A stretch of 64,000 nucleotides of DNA from Spirochaetaceae bacterium (GCA_025355995.1 JANXYQ010000096.1:46147-110146); one strand, 5' to 3'. Counted from the stretch's first letter, positions 7,854-16,817 are shown. Made by a program: numbers and translations. Notes: a model not told the origin generated them from the sequence alone.

Positions 7854-8824
7854 CGAGGGACCGGGTCGAGGCCGCCTTGGGCGACGCCTTCGCCTCCCTG
7901 GGCGAGGCGGCCGCGCGCGGGCGTCCCGTTTACCGGGGCAAGGTCCGCGACGTCGTAGGCGGCGAGAGGGCACTCCTCCTCGTCGCAAGCGACAGGATCT
8001 CGGCCTTCGACCGCGTACTCTCGACGGTACCATTCAAGGGCGAGGTTCTCTCCCGCGTCTCCGCCTGGTGGTTCGAGCGCTGCTCGGACATCCTTCCCAA
8101 CCACCTGCTGCCCGGCGGCGATCCGGTCTCCCTCGGACTGGGAAGGGCCACCCTGGTCCGCAAGGCCGAGATGCTCCCGGTCGAGGTAGTCGTCCGCGGC
8201 TACCTCTCAGGCTCGGCTTGGCGCGACTACAGCTCCGGCAAGGGCATCTCGGGCATAGCCCTCCCCAGCGGCCTCGCGCGCAACGAGCGTTTCCCGGTCC
8301 CCCTCGTCACCCCGACGACGAAGGAAGCGAACGGCCACGACAAGCCGATATCGGGGACGGAGATAGTGGCCTCCGGCCTGGTCGGGGCGGACCTGTGGCG
8401 CGAAGTCAAGGCGGCGGCCCTCGCCCTCTTCCGCAGGGGCCAGGAGCTGGCCGCGGTAGCCGGGCTCATCCTCGCGGACACAAAATACGAATTCGGGACA
8501 GTCGATGGCCGGCTCGTCATCGCCGACGAGCTTCACAGCCCCGATTCAAGCCGCTATTGGTGGTCCGGGAGCTATGAGCGCCTCTTCTTCGGGGCCGATG
8601 AGCAGCGGGAGCTCGACAAGGAGCCCTTCCGGCGCTGGCTTTCGGAGAAGGGCTTCGTCGGCGAGGGGAGTCCGCCCTCCGTTCCCGACTCCGTCCGCGC
8701 GGATACCGCGTGGCGATATGTGCAGGCTTTCGAGGCGATCACCGGCGAGAATTTCGAGAGTATCGGCGCCGACCCTCAATCGGAAGAGGCCCTCGTCGGG
8801 CGTATCGTAGCCGAGCGCCTCTAG
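7850..8824 (+). CDS. purC: Phosphoribosylaminoimidazole-succinocarboxamide synthase
   Basis: SAICAR synthase joins aspartate to CAIR in purine biosynthesis. This 324-residue protein has the family motifs in order: YRGKVRDV, LLVASDRISAFD, VEVVVRGYLSGSAW, PLVTPTTKEANGHDKPIS, LADTKYEFG and ADELHSPDSSRYW. The length matches the long (yeast/proteobacterial-like) form. Its ATG overlaps the clpP stop by 4 bases, a coupling with no obvious metabolic logic. The EEP-family gene follows 22 bases downstream, probably in the same transcript. Confidence 0.96.
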   Translation: MTRDRVEAALGDAFASLGEAAARGRPVYRGKVRDVVGGERALLLVASDRISAFDRVLSTVPFKGEVLSRVSAWWFERCSDILPNHLLPGGDPVSLGLGRATLVRKAEMLPVEVVVRGYLSGSAWRDYSSGKGISGIALPSGLARNERFPVPLVTPTTKEANGHDKPISGTEIVASGLVGADLWREVKAAALALFRRGQELAAVAGLILADTKYEFGTVDGRLVIADELHSPDSSRYWWSGSYERLFFGADEQRELDKEPFRRWLSEKGFVGEGSPPSVPDSVRADTAWRYVQAFEAITGENFESIGADPQSEEALVGRIVAERL

Positions 8825-8846
8825 CCAGGGGCGCTCGGGGGGTCAC

Positions 8847-9917
8847 ATGCGCCTATCCTCGGCGGCGGTCCTCGCCGTCGCCTGCCTCCTCTGCCTCTCG
8901 GCCTCGCGTTGCTCATCGCCCTCGTCCCCCGCGGCCGGCCGCTCGGTGTCGATAGTCGCCTACAACGTGAAGAGCCTCTTCGACGCGACTGACGACGGGC
9001 CCGAGTTCCCGGAATTCTCGGTGGCGAGGGGCAAGTGGGACGACGCGCGATACAGGATCCGGCTCGCGAACGTCGCGGCGGCCGTCCTCGCGGCCGGGCC
9101 TTCGGGGAAAATCCCGGGCCCGGACATCCTCTGCCTCGAGGAAATCGAGAACGGCAGGGTACTGGAAGCCCTCCGGACGGGCCCCCTTTCCGCAGCCCGC
9201 TACGGCTACGCGGCGATCGCCCCGGCGGAGGGAGGCCCCTTCTCCGACTGCGTGCTGTCGCGCCTGCCCATCCTCTCCGCGGCCTGCCACTCGGCCTCGA
9301 CTCCCGCCGGGCCCGCCGGGCGCGATATCCTCGAGCTCGAAATCGACGCGGGGGGGAGGCGCCTCATCCTCATCTCCTGCCACTGGAAGTCCAAGTCCGG
9401 AGGGGCCGAGGCGACCGAGGAGGCGCGCCGAGAGGACGCGGCCCTCGTGCGCGGCCGGGTAAGGGCGCGACTCGCCTCCGACCCCGGGGCGGAGCTCCTG
9501 GTCTGCGGCGACTTCAACGAGAGCCCGGACGAGTACCTGCGGGTCGCGCGGCAGTACGCGACGGGCCTGATGCCCGTCGAGGAGTCGACGGCGCGGGGCT
9601 CGGCTTCGGCCAGGCTCCTCGTGACCTCCTCGCCCGAGCTCGCGAAGAGTCTGGGCGACGAGCCGGTCCTCTTCAGCCCCTGGGCCGAGGCGGGCGGCTA
9701 CAGCTACAGCTACCGCGGCAGCCGGGAACGGCTCGACGGCTTCCTCCTAAGCCCTGGCCTCCTCGACGCGGAGGGCCTCTCCTACGCGAGCTTCGCGGCG
9801 GCGAGCGCGCCTTCCCTCAAGGACGCGGCCGGCGACCCCATCGCGTGGCCGGGTTCCGGGTCGACGGGCTACTCGGACCACCTGCCCATCCTCCTCGTCC
9901 TCGATGCCGAGCCTTAG
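8847..9917 (+). CDS. Exported endonuclease/exonuclease/phosphatase-family protein
   Basis: This 356-residue protein has an N-terminal hydrophobic signal (residues 1-20) ending LSASRC. Cys22 could be a lipid-attachment site, though Arg at -1 is unusual. The EEP fold is shown by VSIVAYNVKSLFD near 36, EEIEN (metal-binding Glu) near 99, CHWKSKSGG, GDFNESPDEY near 220 and YSDHLPILL at the C-terminus (catalytic Asp-His). Extracellular nuclease or phosphoesterase activity is likely but the substrate is not known. The stop overlaps that of the convergent methyltransferase by 4 bases. Confidence 0.85.
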   Translation: MRLSSAAVLAVACLLCLSASRCSSPSSPAAGRSVSIVAYNVKSLFDATDDGPEFPEFSVARGKWDDARYRIRLANVAAAVLAAGPSGKIPGPDILCLEEIENGRVLEALRTGPLSAARYGYAAIAPAEGGPFSDCVLSRLPILSAACHSASTPAGPAGRDILELEIDAGGRRLILISCHWKSKSGGAEATEEARREDAALVRGRVRARLASDPGAELLVCGDFNESPDEYLRVARQYATGLMPVEESTARGSASARLLVTSSPELAKSLGDEPVLFSPWAEAGGYSYSYRGSRERLDGFLLSPGLLDAEGLSYASFAAASAPSLKDAAGDPIAWPGSGSTGYSDHLPILLVLDAEP

Positions 9918-10882
9918 CGGCGGCGCGGGCCCGAGTTGCGCTCCCAGAAGAGGCCTTCCTCGTAGCCCTGAATCCGGGGCTCTTCCTCCGCGAGCTCGAG
10001 CCTGCGCAGCGCCGCCAGGCAGTGCTCGGCGTCGATCTCGATGCCGACGAAGCGCCTCCCGAGCTTCCTCGCGGCCACCGCGGTCGTGCCCGAGCCGAGG
10101 AAGGGATCGAGGACGAGGTCCCCGGGCCGGGACGAGGCGAGGATCAGCTTGGCCGCCAGCTTCTCCGGCTTCTGCGTCGGGTGGCTCGTGTTCTCGCTCA
10201 TGGACCAGAAGGGCACGGTGAGGTCGGTCCACAGGTTGGAGGCGGCGGTGTCCCGGTAGCGCCCGTCGGGGCCCTCTCCCCAATCCTTGGGCCGGCCATC
10301 GCCGTCGCGGTAGGGAGCGCGGACCCTTCGCCTCTGCCGAACGGCGTCCCCGTCGAAGCGGTAGTCCTCGGATACGGTCGCGAACCAGATGTCCTCGTGG
10401 GAGTTCTTCCAATTCCGGGCGGAGGCGCGGCCCTTCTCCCTTTCCCAGGTTATGCGATTCCGAACGACGAGCGAGCCGGAGAGGACGCGTTGCACGGCCG
10501 AGGAGCAGCGCCAGTCGCAGCACACGTAGACGCTTGCGTCGGCCTTGAGGAGGGGGAGGGCCGCGTCGAGCCAGGAGCGCGTGTACTCCTCGTACTCGCC
10601 CTCGGCCATTCGCCTCCCTCGCGCGGCCCCGAAGTCCTTGTCCATGTTGTAGGGCGGGTCGGCGACCAGGAGGTCCGCCGAGGCGGGCGGGAGGCGGGTG
10701 AGCGCCGCGAAGGCGTCGCCGAGGATGATCGCGTCGGCCGCCTCCTCCAACGGAATGGGCGCCTCCGAGGCCCCGAGCCTCCGCGCCGCCTCGAGGGCGC
10801 TGCCGAGGCGTTCCCTGTCCTCGGGTCTCAAGGAGAGGCCGCGGTTGCGGGACGGCGGCGCGGGCTCATCGCTGGATTCCAT
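9914..10882 (-). CDS. DNA methyltransferase, DPPY type (amino-methylating, beta class)
   Basis: A 322-residue protein with DPPYN (motif IV, residues 75-79) near the N-terminus and the SAM-binding DPFLGSGTT (motif I, 259-267) near the C-terminus, the order of beta-class N6-adenine or N4-cytosine methylases. HPTQKPEKL just before motif I is also typical. The region between (about 130-240) would recognise the target. No restriction endonuclease is adjacent, so it looks orphan. It is transcribed away from the XPB operon; the two start codons are 88 bases apart and both follow leaderless-type promoters. The start at 10882 fits the promoter; an upstream in-frame start would add 37 residues. Confidence 0.88.
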   Translation of the reverse strand: MESSDEPAPPSRNRGLSLRPEDRERLGSALEAARRLGASEAPIPLEEAADAIILGDAFAALTRLPPASADLLVADPPYNMDKDFGAARGRRMAEGEYEEYTRSWLDAALPLLKADASVYVCCDWRCSSAVQRVLSGSLVVRNRITWEREKGRASARNWKNSHEDIWFATVSEDYRFDGDAVRQRRRVRAPYRDGDGRPKDWGEGPDGRYRDTAASNLWTDLTVPFWSMSENTSHPTQKPEKLAAKLILASSRPGDLVLDPFLGSGTTAVAARKLGRRFVGIEIDAEHCLAALRRLELAEEEPRIQGYEEGLFWERNSGPRRR

Positions 10883-10890
10883 CGCCGTGA

Positions 10891-10919
10891 ATAGTAGCGC
10901 CGATGCATCGAAGCGGCAA
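10891..10919 (-). promoter_or_regulatory. Promoter of the methyltransferase (leaderless type)
   Basis: Read on the minus strand: TTGCCG - 17 bases - TACTAT, then 8 bases to the ATG with no Shine-Dalgarno sequence. The -35 side faces the divergent XPB promoter 12 bases away. Confidence 0.6.
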
Positions 10920-10931
10920 CGCATTCGCGCC

Positions 10932-10961
10932 TTGGCTTCCGCCGCCCGTTCGCAGTATGCT
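10932..10961 (+). promoter_or_regulatory. Promoter of the XPB operon (leaderless type)
   Basis: TTGGCT - 18 bases - TATGCT, then 9 bases to the ATG with no ribosome site. Confidence 0.55.
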
Positions 10962-10970
10962 CTATCGGAT

Positions 10971-12662
10971 ATGGCCGAAGGTAAACCTCTCATCGTCCAG
11001 AGCGATCTCTCCCTCCTCCTCGACGTCCACGACCCGGCGTTCGAGGCGGGCAGGGCGGCGATCGGCGTCTTCGCCGCCCTGGAGAAGAGCCCGGAGCACC
11101 TTCATACCTATCGGATGTCCGCGCTGTCGCTGTGGAACGCTGCCAGCGCGGGCCTGACTCCCGACGGCGTCGCCGCCGCCCTCCTTCGATACAGCCGCTA
11201 CGAAGTCCCCCGCGACGTCTCCTTCATAGTCCGCGACACGATGGCGCGCTTCGGCCGCCTCGTGCTCAAGGAGATCCCGGGACGGGCGGCGCCGGGAGAC
11301 GAGGCCTTCGTCCTCTCCGACAGGCTCCTCCTCTCCTGCGCGGACCGCGACGCCGAACGCGAGCTGGGCTCGTCGAAGAAGCTCCAGAAGTGGCTCGAGC
11401 CCGTCCCCGGCGGCTTCGAAATCCGCCTCACGGAGCGAGGCACCGTCAAGCGCGAGCTGCTCAAGCTCGGATGGCCGGTCAAGGACGAGGCTCCCCTCGC
11501 CCCGGGCGATCCGCTCGAGATCCACATGCGCCCCTCGCGCGCCTCGGGCGGGAGTTTCGGCCTGCGGCCCTACCAGGTGGACGCCCTCGGCGCCTTCGTG
11601 GGCGGCGGGCTTCCCGGCTCGGGCTACGGCGTCGTCGTGATGCCCTGCGGCGCCGGCAAGACGATAGTCGGCATGGCCGCGATGGAGGCCATAGGCAGGA
11701 AGACCCTCATCATCACGACCAATATCGCCGCCGTGCACCAATGGATGGACGAGCTCGCCGACAAGACCGACCTCCCGCCCGAGTCCATCGGCGAATATAC
11801 AGGCGCCGAGAAGACCGTGAGGCCCGTCACGATCGCGACCTACCAAATCCTCACGTGGAGGCCGGACAAGGAGTCGGATTTCCCCCACTTCGACCTCTTC
11901 CGAAGGGAGAAGTGGGGCCTCATCATCTACGACGAGGTCCATCTCCTCCCGGCGCCGGTCTTCCGCGTGGTCGCCGAGATCCAGGCCGTGCGCCGCCTCG
12001 GCCTCACCGCGACCCTCGTCCGCGAGGACGGCCGGGAGGAGGACGTCTTCAGCCTGATCGGGCCCAAGCGCTACGATGTCCCCTGGAAGGATCTCGAGCG
12101 CCGGGGCTTCATCGCCGAGGCCTATTGCCGCGAGATCCGCGTGCCCCTGCCCGAGGACGAGCACCTTCGCTACTCCGTGTCGGAGCCCCGCGACAAGCAT
12201 CGGCTCGCCGCGGAGAACACCGCGAAGTACGAGGCGGTTCGCGAGCTCGTTGAGAACCACCCCGACGAGCCGGTGCTCGTCATAGGGCAGTTCCTCGACC
12301 AGCTCGGCAGGCTCGCGAAAGAGCTCGCCGCTCCCCTCATCACCGGCCGCACGCCCAATCCCGAGCGCGAGCGGATCTACTCCGACTTCAAGGCGGGCCG
12401 GGTGCGGGTGATCGTCGTATCCAAGGTTGCGAATTTCGCCATAGACCTGCCCGACGCATCCGTCGCCATCCAGGTCTCGGGCTCCTTCGGCTCCCGCCAG
12501 GAGGAGGCCCAGCGCCTGGGGCGAATCCTCAGGCCCAAGGCCCGCAATTCCTATTTCTATTCCCTCGTTTCCCGCTATACGGTCGAGGAGGAATTCGCGG
12601 CCAATAGGCGCAAATTCCTGACCGAGCAGGGTTACCGCTACCACATCGAGGCCTGGGAATGA
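10971..12662 (+). CDS. XPB/UvsW-type SF2 DNA helicase
   Basis: This 563-residue helicase resembles eukaryotic and archaeal XPB (ERCC3). An N-terminal domain of about 190 residues precedes the motor. Walker A is PCGAGKT (225-231), the DEAD-box equivalent is DEVH (321-324), followed by TATLVREDG and, in the second RecA domain, QRLGRILRP near 514. A RED-like motif (REDGREED) follows motif III as in XPB. Bacterial XPB proteins unwind DNA 3' to 5' and are linked to repair. ATG at 10971 is chosen because the homology begins there and the promoter ends just before it. Its stop overlaps the next start (ATGA). Confidence 0.93.
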   Translation: MAEGKPLIVQSDLSLLLDVHDPAFEAGRAAIGVFAALEKSPEHLHTYRMSALSLWNAASAGLTPDGVAAALLRYSRYEVPRDVSFIVRDTMARFGRLVLKEIPGRAAPGDEAFVLSDRLLLSCADRDAERELGSSKKLQKWLEPVPGGFEIRLTERGTVKRELLKLGWPVKDEAPLAPGDPLEIHMRPSRASGGSFGLRPYQVDALGAFVGGGLPGSGYGVVVMPCGAGKTIVGMAAMEAIGRKTLIITTNIAAVHQWMDELADKTDLPPESIGEYTGAEKTVRPVTIATYQILTWRPDKESDFPHFDLFRREKWGLIIYDEVHLLPAPVFRVVAEIQAVRRLGLTATLVREDGREEDVFSLIGPKRYDVPWKDLERRGFIAEAYCREIRVPLPEDEHLRYSVSEPRDKHRLAAENTAKYEAVRELVENHPDEPVLVIGQFLDQLGRLAKELAAPLITGRTPNPERERIYSDFKAGRVRVIVVSKVANFAIDLPDASVAIQVSGSFGSRQEEAQRLGRILRPKARNSYFYSLVSRYTVEEEFAANRRKFLTEQGYRYHIEAWE

Positions 12663-14785
12663 CCGCAGTCCCCAAGCCGACCGCCGCCGATTGGTCGGAT
12701 GCCCTGCTCACCTCCGGGACCGAGGCCCTGCTCGGGGCCGTGCGGAATTATATCGGACCCATCAAGACGCCCTATGACAAGCGGGACCTCGTCGGCTACC
12801 TCGAGGCCTTCTTGCGCCGGGCGGAGACGAAGGAATCTCTCCTCTCCCTCCTCGACTCCCTCGACATCCGGATCCTGGGCTCCTCGCTGCTCCTGGGCCC
12901 CGTCCCCGAGCAGGCCCTCAAGGACCTGTTCGTCGGCGAGCTGCCGCTATTCGATCTGGGCGTCCGGCTCGCCAACCTCCTCGATCGCCTCCTGCTGTTC
13001 CGATACCAGTCGGGCGGGCGGCGCTTCGTAGCGGTCAATCCCCTGCTCGAGGACGAGTTGAGGACCAGGGCCCTCGACCCGGAGATATTCTTCTCCGCGA
13101 GCGGTCCTATTCCCCCTCCCCCGGAGGCCGGCGGATGTGCCGTCGACGCCCGCTCGGCCATCGCGCTCTTCTCCTTCCTCTTCCATTCCCCGCTCTCGAC
13201 CCGGAAGGGCGGGGGGCTGACGAAGAGGGCGGCGGAGCGCGCGGCGCTGATGCTCCCGGAGCTCGCCGGGGCCTCGGAGGATCGCCTCGGCACTCTCGCC
13301 CGCGCCTTGGCGGCGTCGGGCGCCCTGGTCGCGGGGGACGGCGACGAGCGGAGCCCCGACTACAAGGGCTTCGCGAAGATACTGGGGGAGTGGGGTGAGG
13401 ACCTGCCCTATTTCCTCGCGGCCTGCCTGGCTGGGGAAGGCGAGGGCGCCGAGGGGCCCCTCGCCCTCGTCTTGGCGAGCGCGCTGGAGTCCCTGCCTGC
13501 CGGCGTCGCCATACCCCGTCCGGCCCTCGCGCGATGGCTCAGGATCGCGGCGAGGCGCGTGAACCTCGCCGAGCGAGGCTCGGCCGCCGAGTTACGCTCG
13601 GCGACGGACGGCAACCCCGCCGCGGATCCCGCCGCGGCGCTCGCCGCGCTCGAGTCTTTCGGGATCCTGGCGCCGCGGGACGGTTGCCTCGTGCCCGTCC
13701 TTCCCGGCCGCGCGGCGAAGGCTGCGAAGGACGCGATGGACGCGTCGGCCGGGGCGGGCCATCCCGTCCTCGTCGCGGAGGGCTCGCACGCCCTCCATCT
13801 CATGCCCGAGGCGGGCCTCGAGGACAGGCTCTTCGTGGGTTGCGTCGCTAGGCCGGTCTCGATAGGGACGGTGTGGAGCTTCGACGTGGAGCGCGACACC
13901 GTCCGCCGCGCCTTCTCGGCGGGATTCTCAGCGGCCGCCGTCAAGGCGCGCTTCGAATCCTTGGGCGGCGCGCCCCTGCCGCAGAGCTTCGCCTTCTCAC
14001 TCTCCGCCTGGGAGGAGGAGTACCGCTCGCTCAGGCTGTATCGGGGTTTCGTCCTCGCGGCGGACGAGCGGCAGAGGCTGGTCATCGAGCGCTCCGCCGC
14101 CCTCGGGAAGATCGTCGTCGAGCGCCTGGCTCCCGGCGTCTACTTCCTCTCGGTGGCGTCGCCGGACGACGCCGTCGCCGCCCTGGCCGCGGCCGGCCTG
14201 GAGGCGCCCCCACTGATACAGGCGGCGCCCCGCGCCGGCCGCGCCCGCGACTCAGCGGCCGCCGAGCTCTTCGCCCCGCCGAAGGCCGGGGACGGGGCGC
14301 GACGGTCGATCGACGCGTTGCGCGATCTCATCGGCGCGGCCGCGCTCGCCGCCGGGGCGCCCGGGCCCGACCCAGAGGCGAGGCTGGCCGTCCTGCGCGC
14401 CGCCCTCGCGACCTCGCATCGGACCGAGGACGAGCGGCGAGAGCTCTCGGATCGCATCGAGCGCCGGCTCGTGCTCACCGAGAGGCAGATAACCCAATCC
14501 GACCCGAGGTCCGAGCGCCTCGAGGCCGGCGGGCTCGATTACCTGGGGAAGGTGCGCGTCGTCGAGCGCGCCCTCCGCTCCTCGGGCGACAGGCTCGAAG
14601 TGCTCTACAGGCTGCCCGGCGAAGAGCCCGTCAGGGCGCTGCTGCGGCCCGTCAGGCTCGACAAGAACGAGAAGGGGCTAGTCCTCGAGGCCGAAGACCT
14701 CGCGACGGGCGGCCCCGCCCGCGTACCCCTGGGCGCCGTAAGCACGGTGCGCAGGGTGCGCGCATCCTTATTCGGAGAAGACTAA
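12659..14785 (+). CDS. Helicase_C_3 (XPB/Ssl2-associated) protein with WYL-like C-terminus
   Basis: This 708-residue, Ala/Leu/Arg-rich protein resembles the XPB/Ssl2 N-terminal-like (Helicase_C_3) family that lies beside xpb in actinobacteria and spirochaetes. A short HPVLVAEGSHALHLMPEAGL segment near 370 matches the conserved core of that family. The last 90 residues (KVRVVERALRSSGDRLEVLY onward to VSTVRRVRASL) have the strand pattern of a WYL domain, a nucleotide- or nucleic-acid-sensing fold; this is inference. It has no Walker A or other enzyme motif. It overlaps the helicase upstream by 4 bases and the NYN gene downstream by one base. Confidence 0.75.
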   Translation: MTAVPKPTAADWSDALLTSGTEALLGAVRNYIGPIKTPYDKRDLVGYLEAFLRRAETKESLLSLLDSLDIRILGSSLLLGPVPEQALKDLFVGELPLFDLGVRLANLLDRLLLFRYQSGGRRFVAVNPLLEDELRTRALDPEIFFSASGPIPPPPEAGGCAVDARSAIALFSFLFHSPLSTRKGGGLTKRAAERAALMLPELAGASEDRLGTLARALAASGALVAGDGDERSPDYKGFAKILGEWGEDLPYFLAACLAGEGEGAEGPLALVLASALESLPAGVAIPRPALARWLRIAARRVNLAERGSAAELRSATDGNPAADPAAALAALESFGILAPRDGCLVPVLPGRAAKAAKDAMDASAGAGHPVLVAEGSHALHLMPEAGLEDRLFVGCVARPVSIGTVWSFDVERDTVRRAFSAGFSAAAVKARFESLGGAPLPQSFAFSLSAWEEEYRSLRLYRGFVLAADERQRLVIERSAALGKIVVERLAPGVYFLSVASPDDAVAALAAAGLEAPPLIQAAPRAGRARDSAAAELFAPPKAGDGARRSIDALRDLIGAAALAAGAPGPDPEARLAVLRAALATSHRTEDERRELSDRIERRLVLTERQITQSDPRSERLEAGGLDYLGKVRVVERALRSSGDRLEVLYRLPGEEPVRALLRPVRLDKNEKGLVLEAEDLATGGPARVPLGAVSTVRRVRASLFGED

Positions 14786-15573
14786 TGAAGAACCAGAACC
14801 AACCAGAACACCAGGGCTACCAGGGCCAGCTCAAGCTCGCCGTCCTCGTCGACGCGGACAACACCCAGGCCTCCATCATGGAGGGCCTCCTCGCCGAGAT
14901 CGCCAAGTACGGTGTCGCGAGCGTCAAGCGCATCTACGGCGACTGGACCAGCACGAACCTCCGCAGCTGGAAGGACAAGCTCCTCGAGTACGCCATCCAG
15001 CCCATCCAGCAGTTCTCGTACACCACGGGCAAGAACTCGACCGACAGCGCTATGATCATCGACGCGATGGACCTGCTTTACACCGAGAACCTCGACGGCT
15101 TCTGCATAGTGTCGAGCGACTCGGACTTCACCAGGATCGCGATGCGCCTGCGCGAGGACGGCAAGATGGTCCTCGGCTTCGGCCAGCGCAAGACCCCCAA
15201 GCCCTTCGTGGCGGCCTGCGACAAGTTCATCTACACCGAGATCCTGCGCGAGGGCGAGGAGGAGCGCGAGTCCCGCGGCGACCGCGACGCCCCGCCCCGC
15301 CAGGCTGCGGTCGACCTCAAGATCGACCGCAAGGCGGCCAACCTCATGCGCTCCGCCGTCGAGGACGCGGCGGACGAGTTCGGCTACGCCTACCTAGGCG
15401 CGGTCGGCACCTACATCATGAACAGGCAGCCCGAGTTCGATCCCCGCAACTACGGCTACCGCAAGCTCGGCGACCTCATCAAGGCCTCGGGCCTATTCGA
15501 CATCGACGAGAGGGCGAGCCCGACCGACCAGGGCAAGCAGATCTACATCAAGACCAGGGCCAAGGGGCGTTGA
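14785..15573 (+). CDS. NYN (PIN-like) nuclease with OST-HTH/LOTUS domain
   Basis: This 262-residue protein has two domains. Residues 17-160 form a NYN/LabA-like PIN fold with acidic metal-site candidates D23 and D25 (VLVDADN), D87 (KNSTDSAM), D93 and D112/D114 (SSDSDF). Residues 178-245 match an OST-HTH/LOTUS RNA-binding module (LMRSAVEDAADEFGYAYLG, then GYRKLGDLIKASGLFDI). NYN-LOTUS proteins are usually RNases or RNA-binding regulators. The start ATG shares its A with the stop of the preceding gene, and the stop overlaps the GNAT start, so it is translationally coupled to the XPB module. Confidence 0.88.
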   Translation: MKNQNQPEHQGYQGQLKLAVLVDADNTQASIMEGLLAEIAKYGVASVKRIYGDWTSTNLRSWKDKLLEYAIQPIQQFSYTTGKNSTDSAMIIDAMDLLYTENLDGFCIVSSDSDFTRIAMRLREDGKMVLGFGQRKTPKPFVAACDKFIYTEILREGEEERESRGDRDAPPRQAAVDLKIDRKAANLMRSAVEDAADEFGYAYLGAVGTYIMNRQPEFDPRNYGYRKLGDLIKASGLFDIDERASPTDQGKQIYIKTRAKGR

Positions 15574-16040
15574 GCGAGCCGATCCGCCTCCGGCGCGCGG
15601 GTCCGCCCGACCTCGGCGCGATCGTCGCCCTGCGGATCGAGTTCGAGCGCCTGACGCGCGACTCCGGCTCACTCGACGAGGGAGCCCGGAGGGCCGAGCT
15701 GGCGGAGCTCCTCGGCCGTGACCTCGGGTCGGGGCGGCTCCTGGCCTGGCTCGCCGAGGACGGCGCCCTCCCCGTCGCCCAGGCGGGCCTGCGCCTGGGC
15801 GATGGGGCGGCCGCAGGCCAGGGTACCCGTCAGGGTAGGGGCGGCGAGCTGCTGAACGTCTACTGCGAAGGGACGCACCGAGGCCGCGGGATCGCCACCG
15901 CCCTCGTCGGGCTGGCCGTGGACGAGGCCCGCTCGCTCGGCCTCAAGCGCCTGGCTCTACGGCCCACGGAGGCTTCGCGGCGGATCTACGAGAGGGCGGG
16001 CTTCCGCGCGTCAGGCCGGGAGATGGTCCTCGAGCTATAG
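15570..16040 (+). CDS. GNAT-family N-acetyltransferase, TTG start
   Basis: This 156-residue acetyltransferase carries the acetyl-CoA motif A near 95-120 (LLNVYCEGTHRGRGIATALV) and the terminal IYERAGF motif. The TTG start overlaps the preceding TGA (TTGA), the fourth overlapping junction in this operon. Its substrate is unknown. Its stop overlaps that of the convergent UDG-fold gene by 6 bases. Confidence 0.85.
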   Translation: MSEPIRLRRAGPPDLGAIVALRIEFERLTRDSGSLDEGARRAELAELLGRDLGSGRLLAWLAEDGALPVAQAGLRLGDGAAAGQGTRQGRGGELLNVYCEGTHRGRGIATALVGLAVDEARSLGLKRLALRPTEASRRIYERAGFRASGREMVLEL

Positions 16041-16811
16041 CCCGAAGACTCGGATCCTGTTCTCCCGCCCTATCCTCGCCAATTCGCCGTCCATCGCGGC
16101 GCCCGGCCGGGCCTTCTTCTTCATCTCGATCGCGAACTGGTTCATCGAAAAGTGGTTGAAGGCCCAGACGCCGGAAAGCAGGCCCGGTTTGGCCTTGGCC
16201 ATGCGGCGGACGAGCTCGTCGCGGTAGATCTCGAAGAGGCCGCCCCTGCGCAGCTCCCCGACGCCCGATATCCAGAGCGCGGGCAGGTCGGCTCTCGATC
16301 CCGTCCCGGTTTCGCGCAACGCGCAATAGAGACGCCACGCCAGATCGGCCATCGCCGCCTGGCTCCCGGCGAGCAGGGCCGACAGGCGCTGGGCGTGGAT
16401 GCCCGAGGCCTTAGCGAGGAGGGCGAGCTCGGCGGTCTTGGGCGTGTGGACGGGGGTCTTATTCAGTATCAGGACCTCCTTGCGGAAGTCGAGGCCGAGC
16501 TCCAGCTCGAGCCAACCCTCGGCCAGCTTCCCCGATTGGCCCACTAGATAGCGGTTGTTGGCGGCTAACTGCTCTTTTTTGCCGGGGTTGTCCGCGACGA
16601 GGATTATCTTGATCTCGCTGTCCGGCCCCAGCTCGTCGAGGGCGCGGTTGTAGACGACGGGCGTCTCCACGAGGTAGTCCACGTAGCCCCGTTGGACGCG
16701 AACCCGCTCCTGCGCCTCGAGGAGGTAGGGGTTGGCCGCGGTCCAAGCGTCCACGAGGCCGCGGAATTCCTTCCGTATCGAATCGAGGACGGCGTAGGCT
16801 TCGATCTGCAT
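16035..16811 (-). CDS. Uracil-DNA-glycosylase-fold protein (SMUG/UDG-like)
   Basis: A 258-residue cytoplasmic protein with the layout of the uracil-DNA glycosylase superfamily: a strand and loop ILVADNPGKKEQ near 70, YLVGQSGKLAEGW (G-x-x-G turn) near 88, EVLILNKTPVHTP near 112, and a late NHFSMNQFA that may hold the C-terminal His. The first motif lacks the catalytic Asp/Asn pattern of true UDG (GQDPYH), so activity is uncertain. It ends tail-to-tail with the GNAT gene. A weak promoter is visible directly before the ATG. Confidence 0.6.
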   Translation of the reverse strand: MQIEAYAVLDSIRKEFRGLVDAWTAANPYLLEAQERVRVQRGYVDYLVETPVVYNRALDELGPDSEIKIILVADNPGKKEQLAANNRYLVGQSGKLAEGWLELELGLDFRKEVLILNKTPVHTPKTAELALLAKASGIHAQRLSALLAGSQAAMADLAWRLYCALRETGTGSRADLPALWISGVGELRRGGLFEIYRDELVRRMAKAKPGLLSGVWAFNHFSMNQFAIEMKKKARPGAAMDGELARIGRENRIRVFGL

Positions 16812-16817
16812 CGGGCC

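Noticed and set aside
9914..10882. A restriction-modification system
   Set aside because: The methylase is alone. The neighbours are an exported EEP protein and the XPB operon; no restriction endonuclease or specificity subunit is seen within the window.
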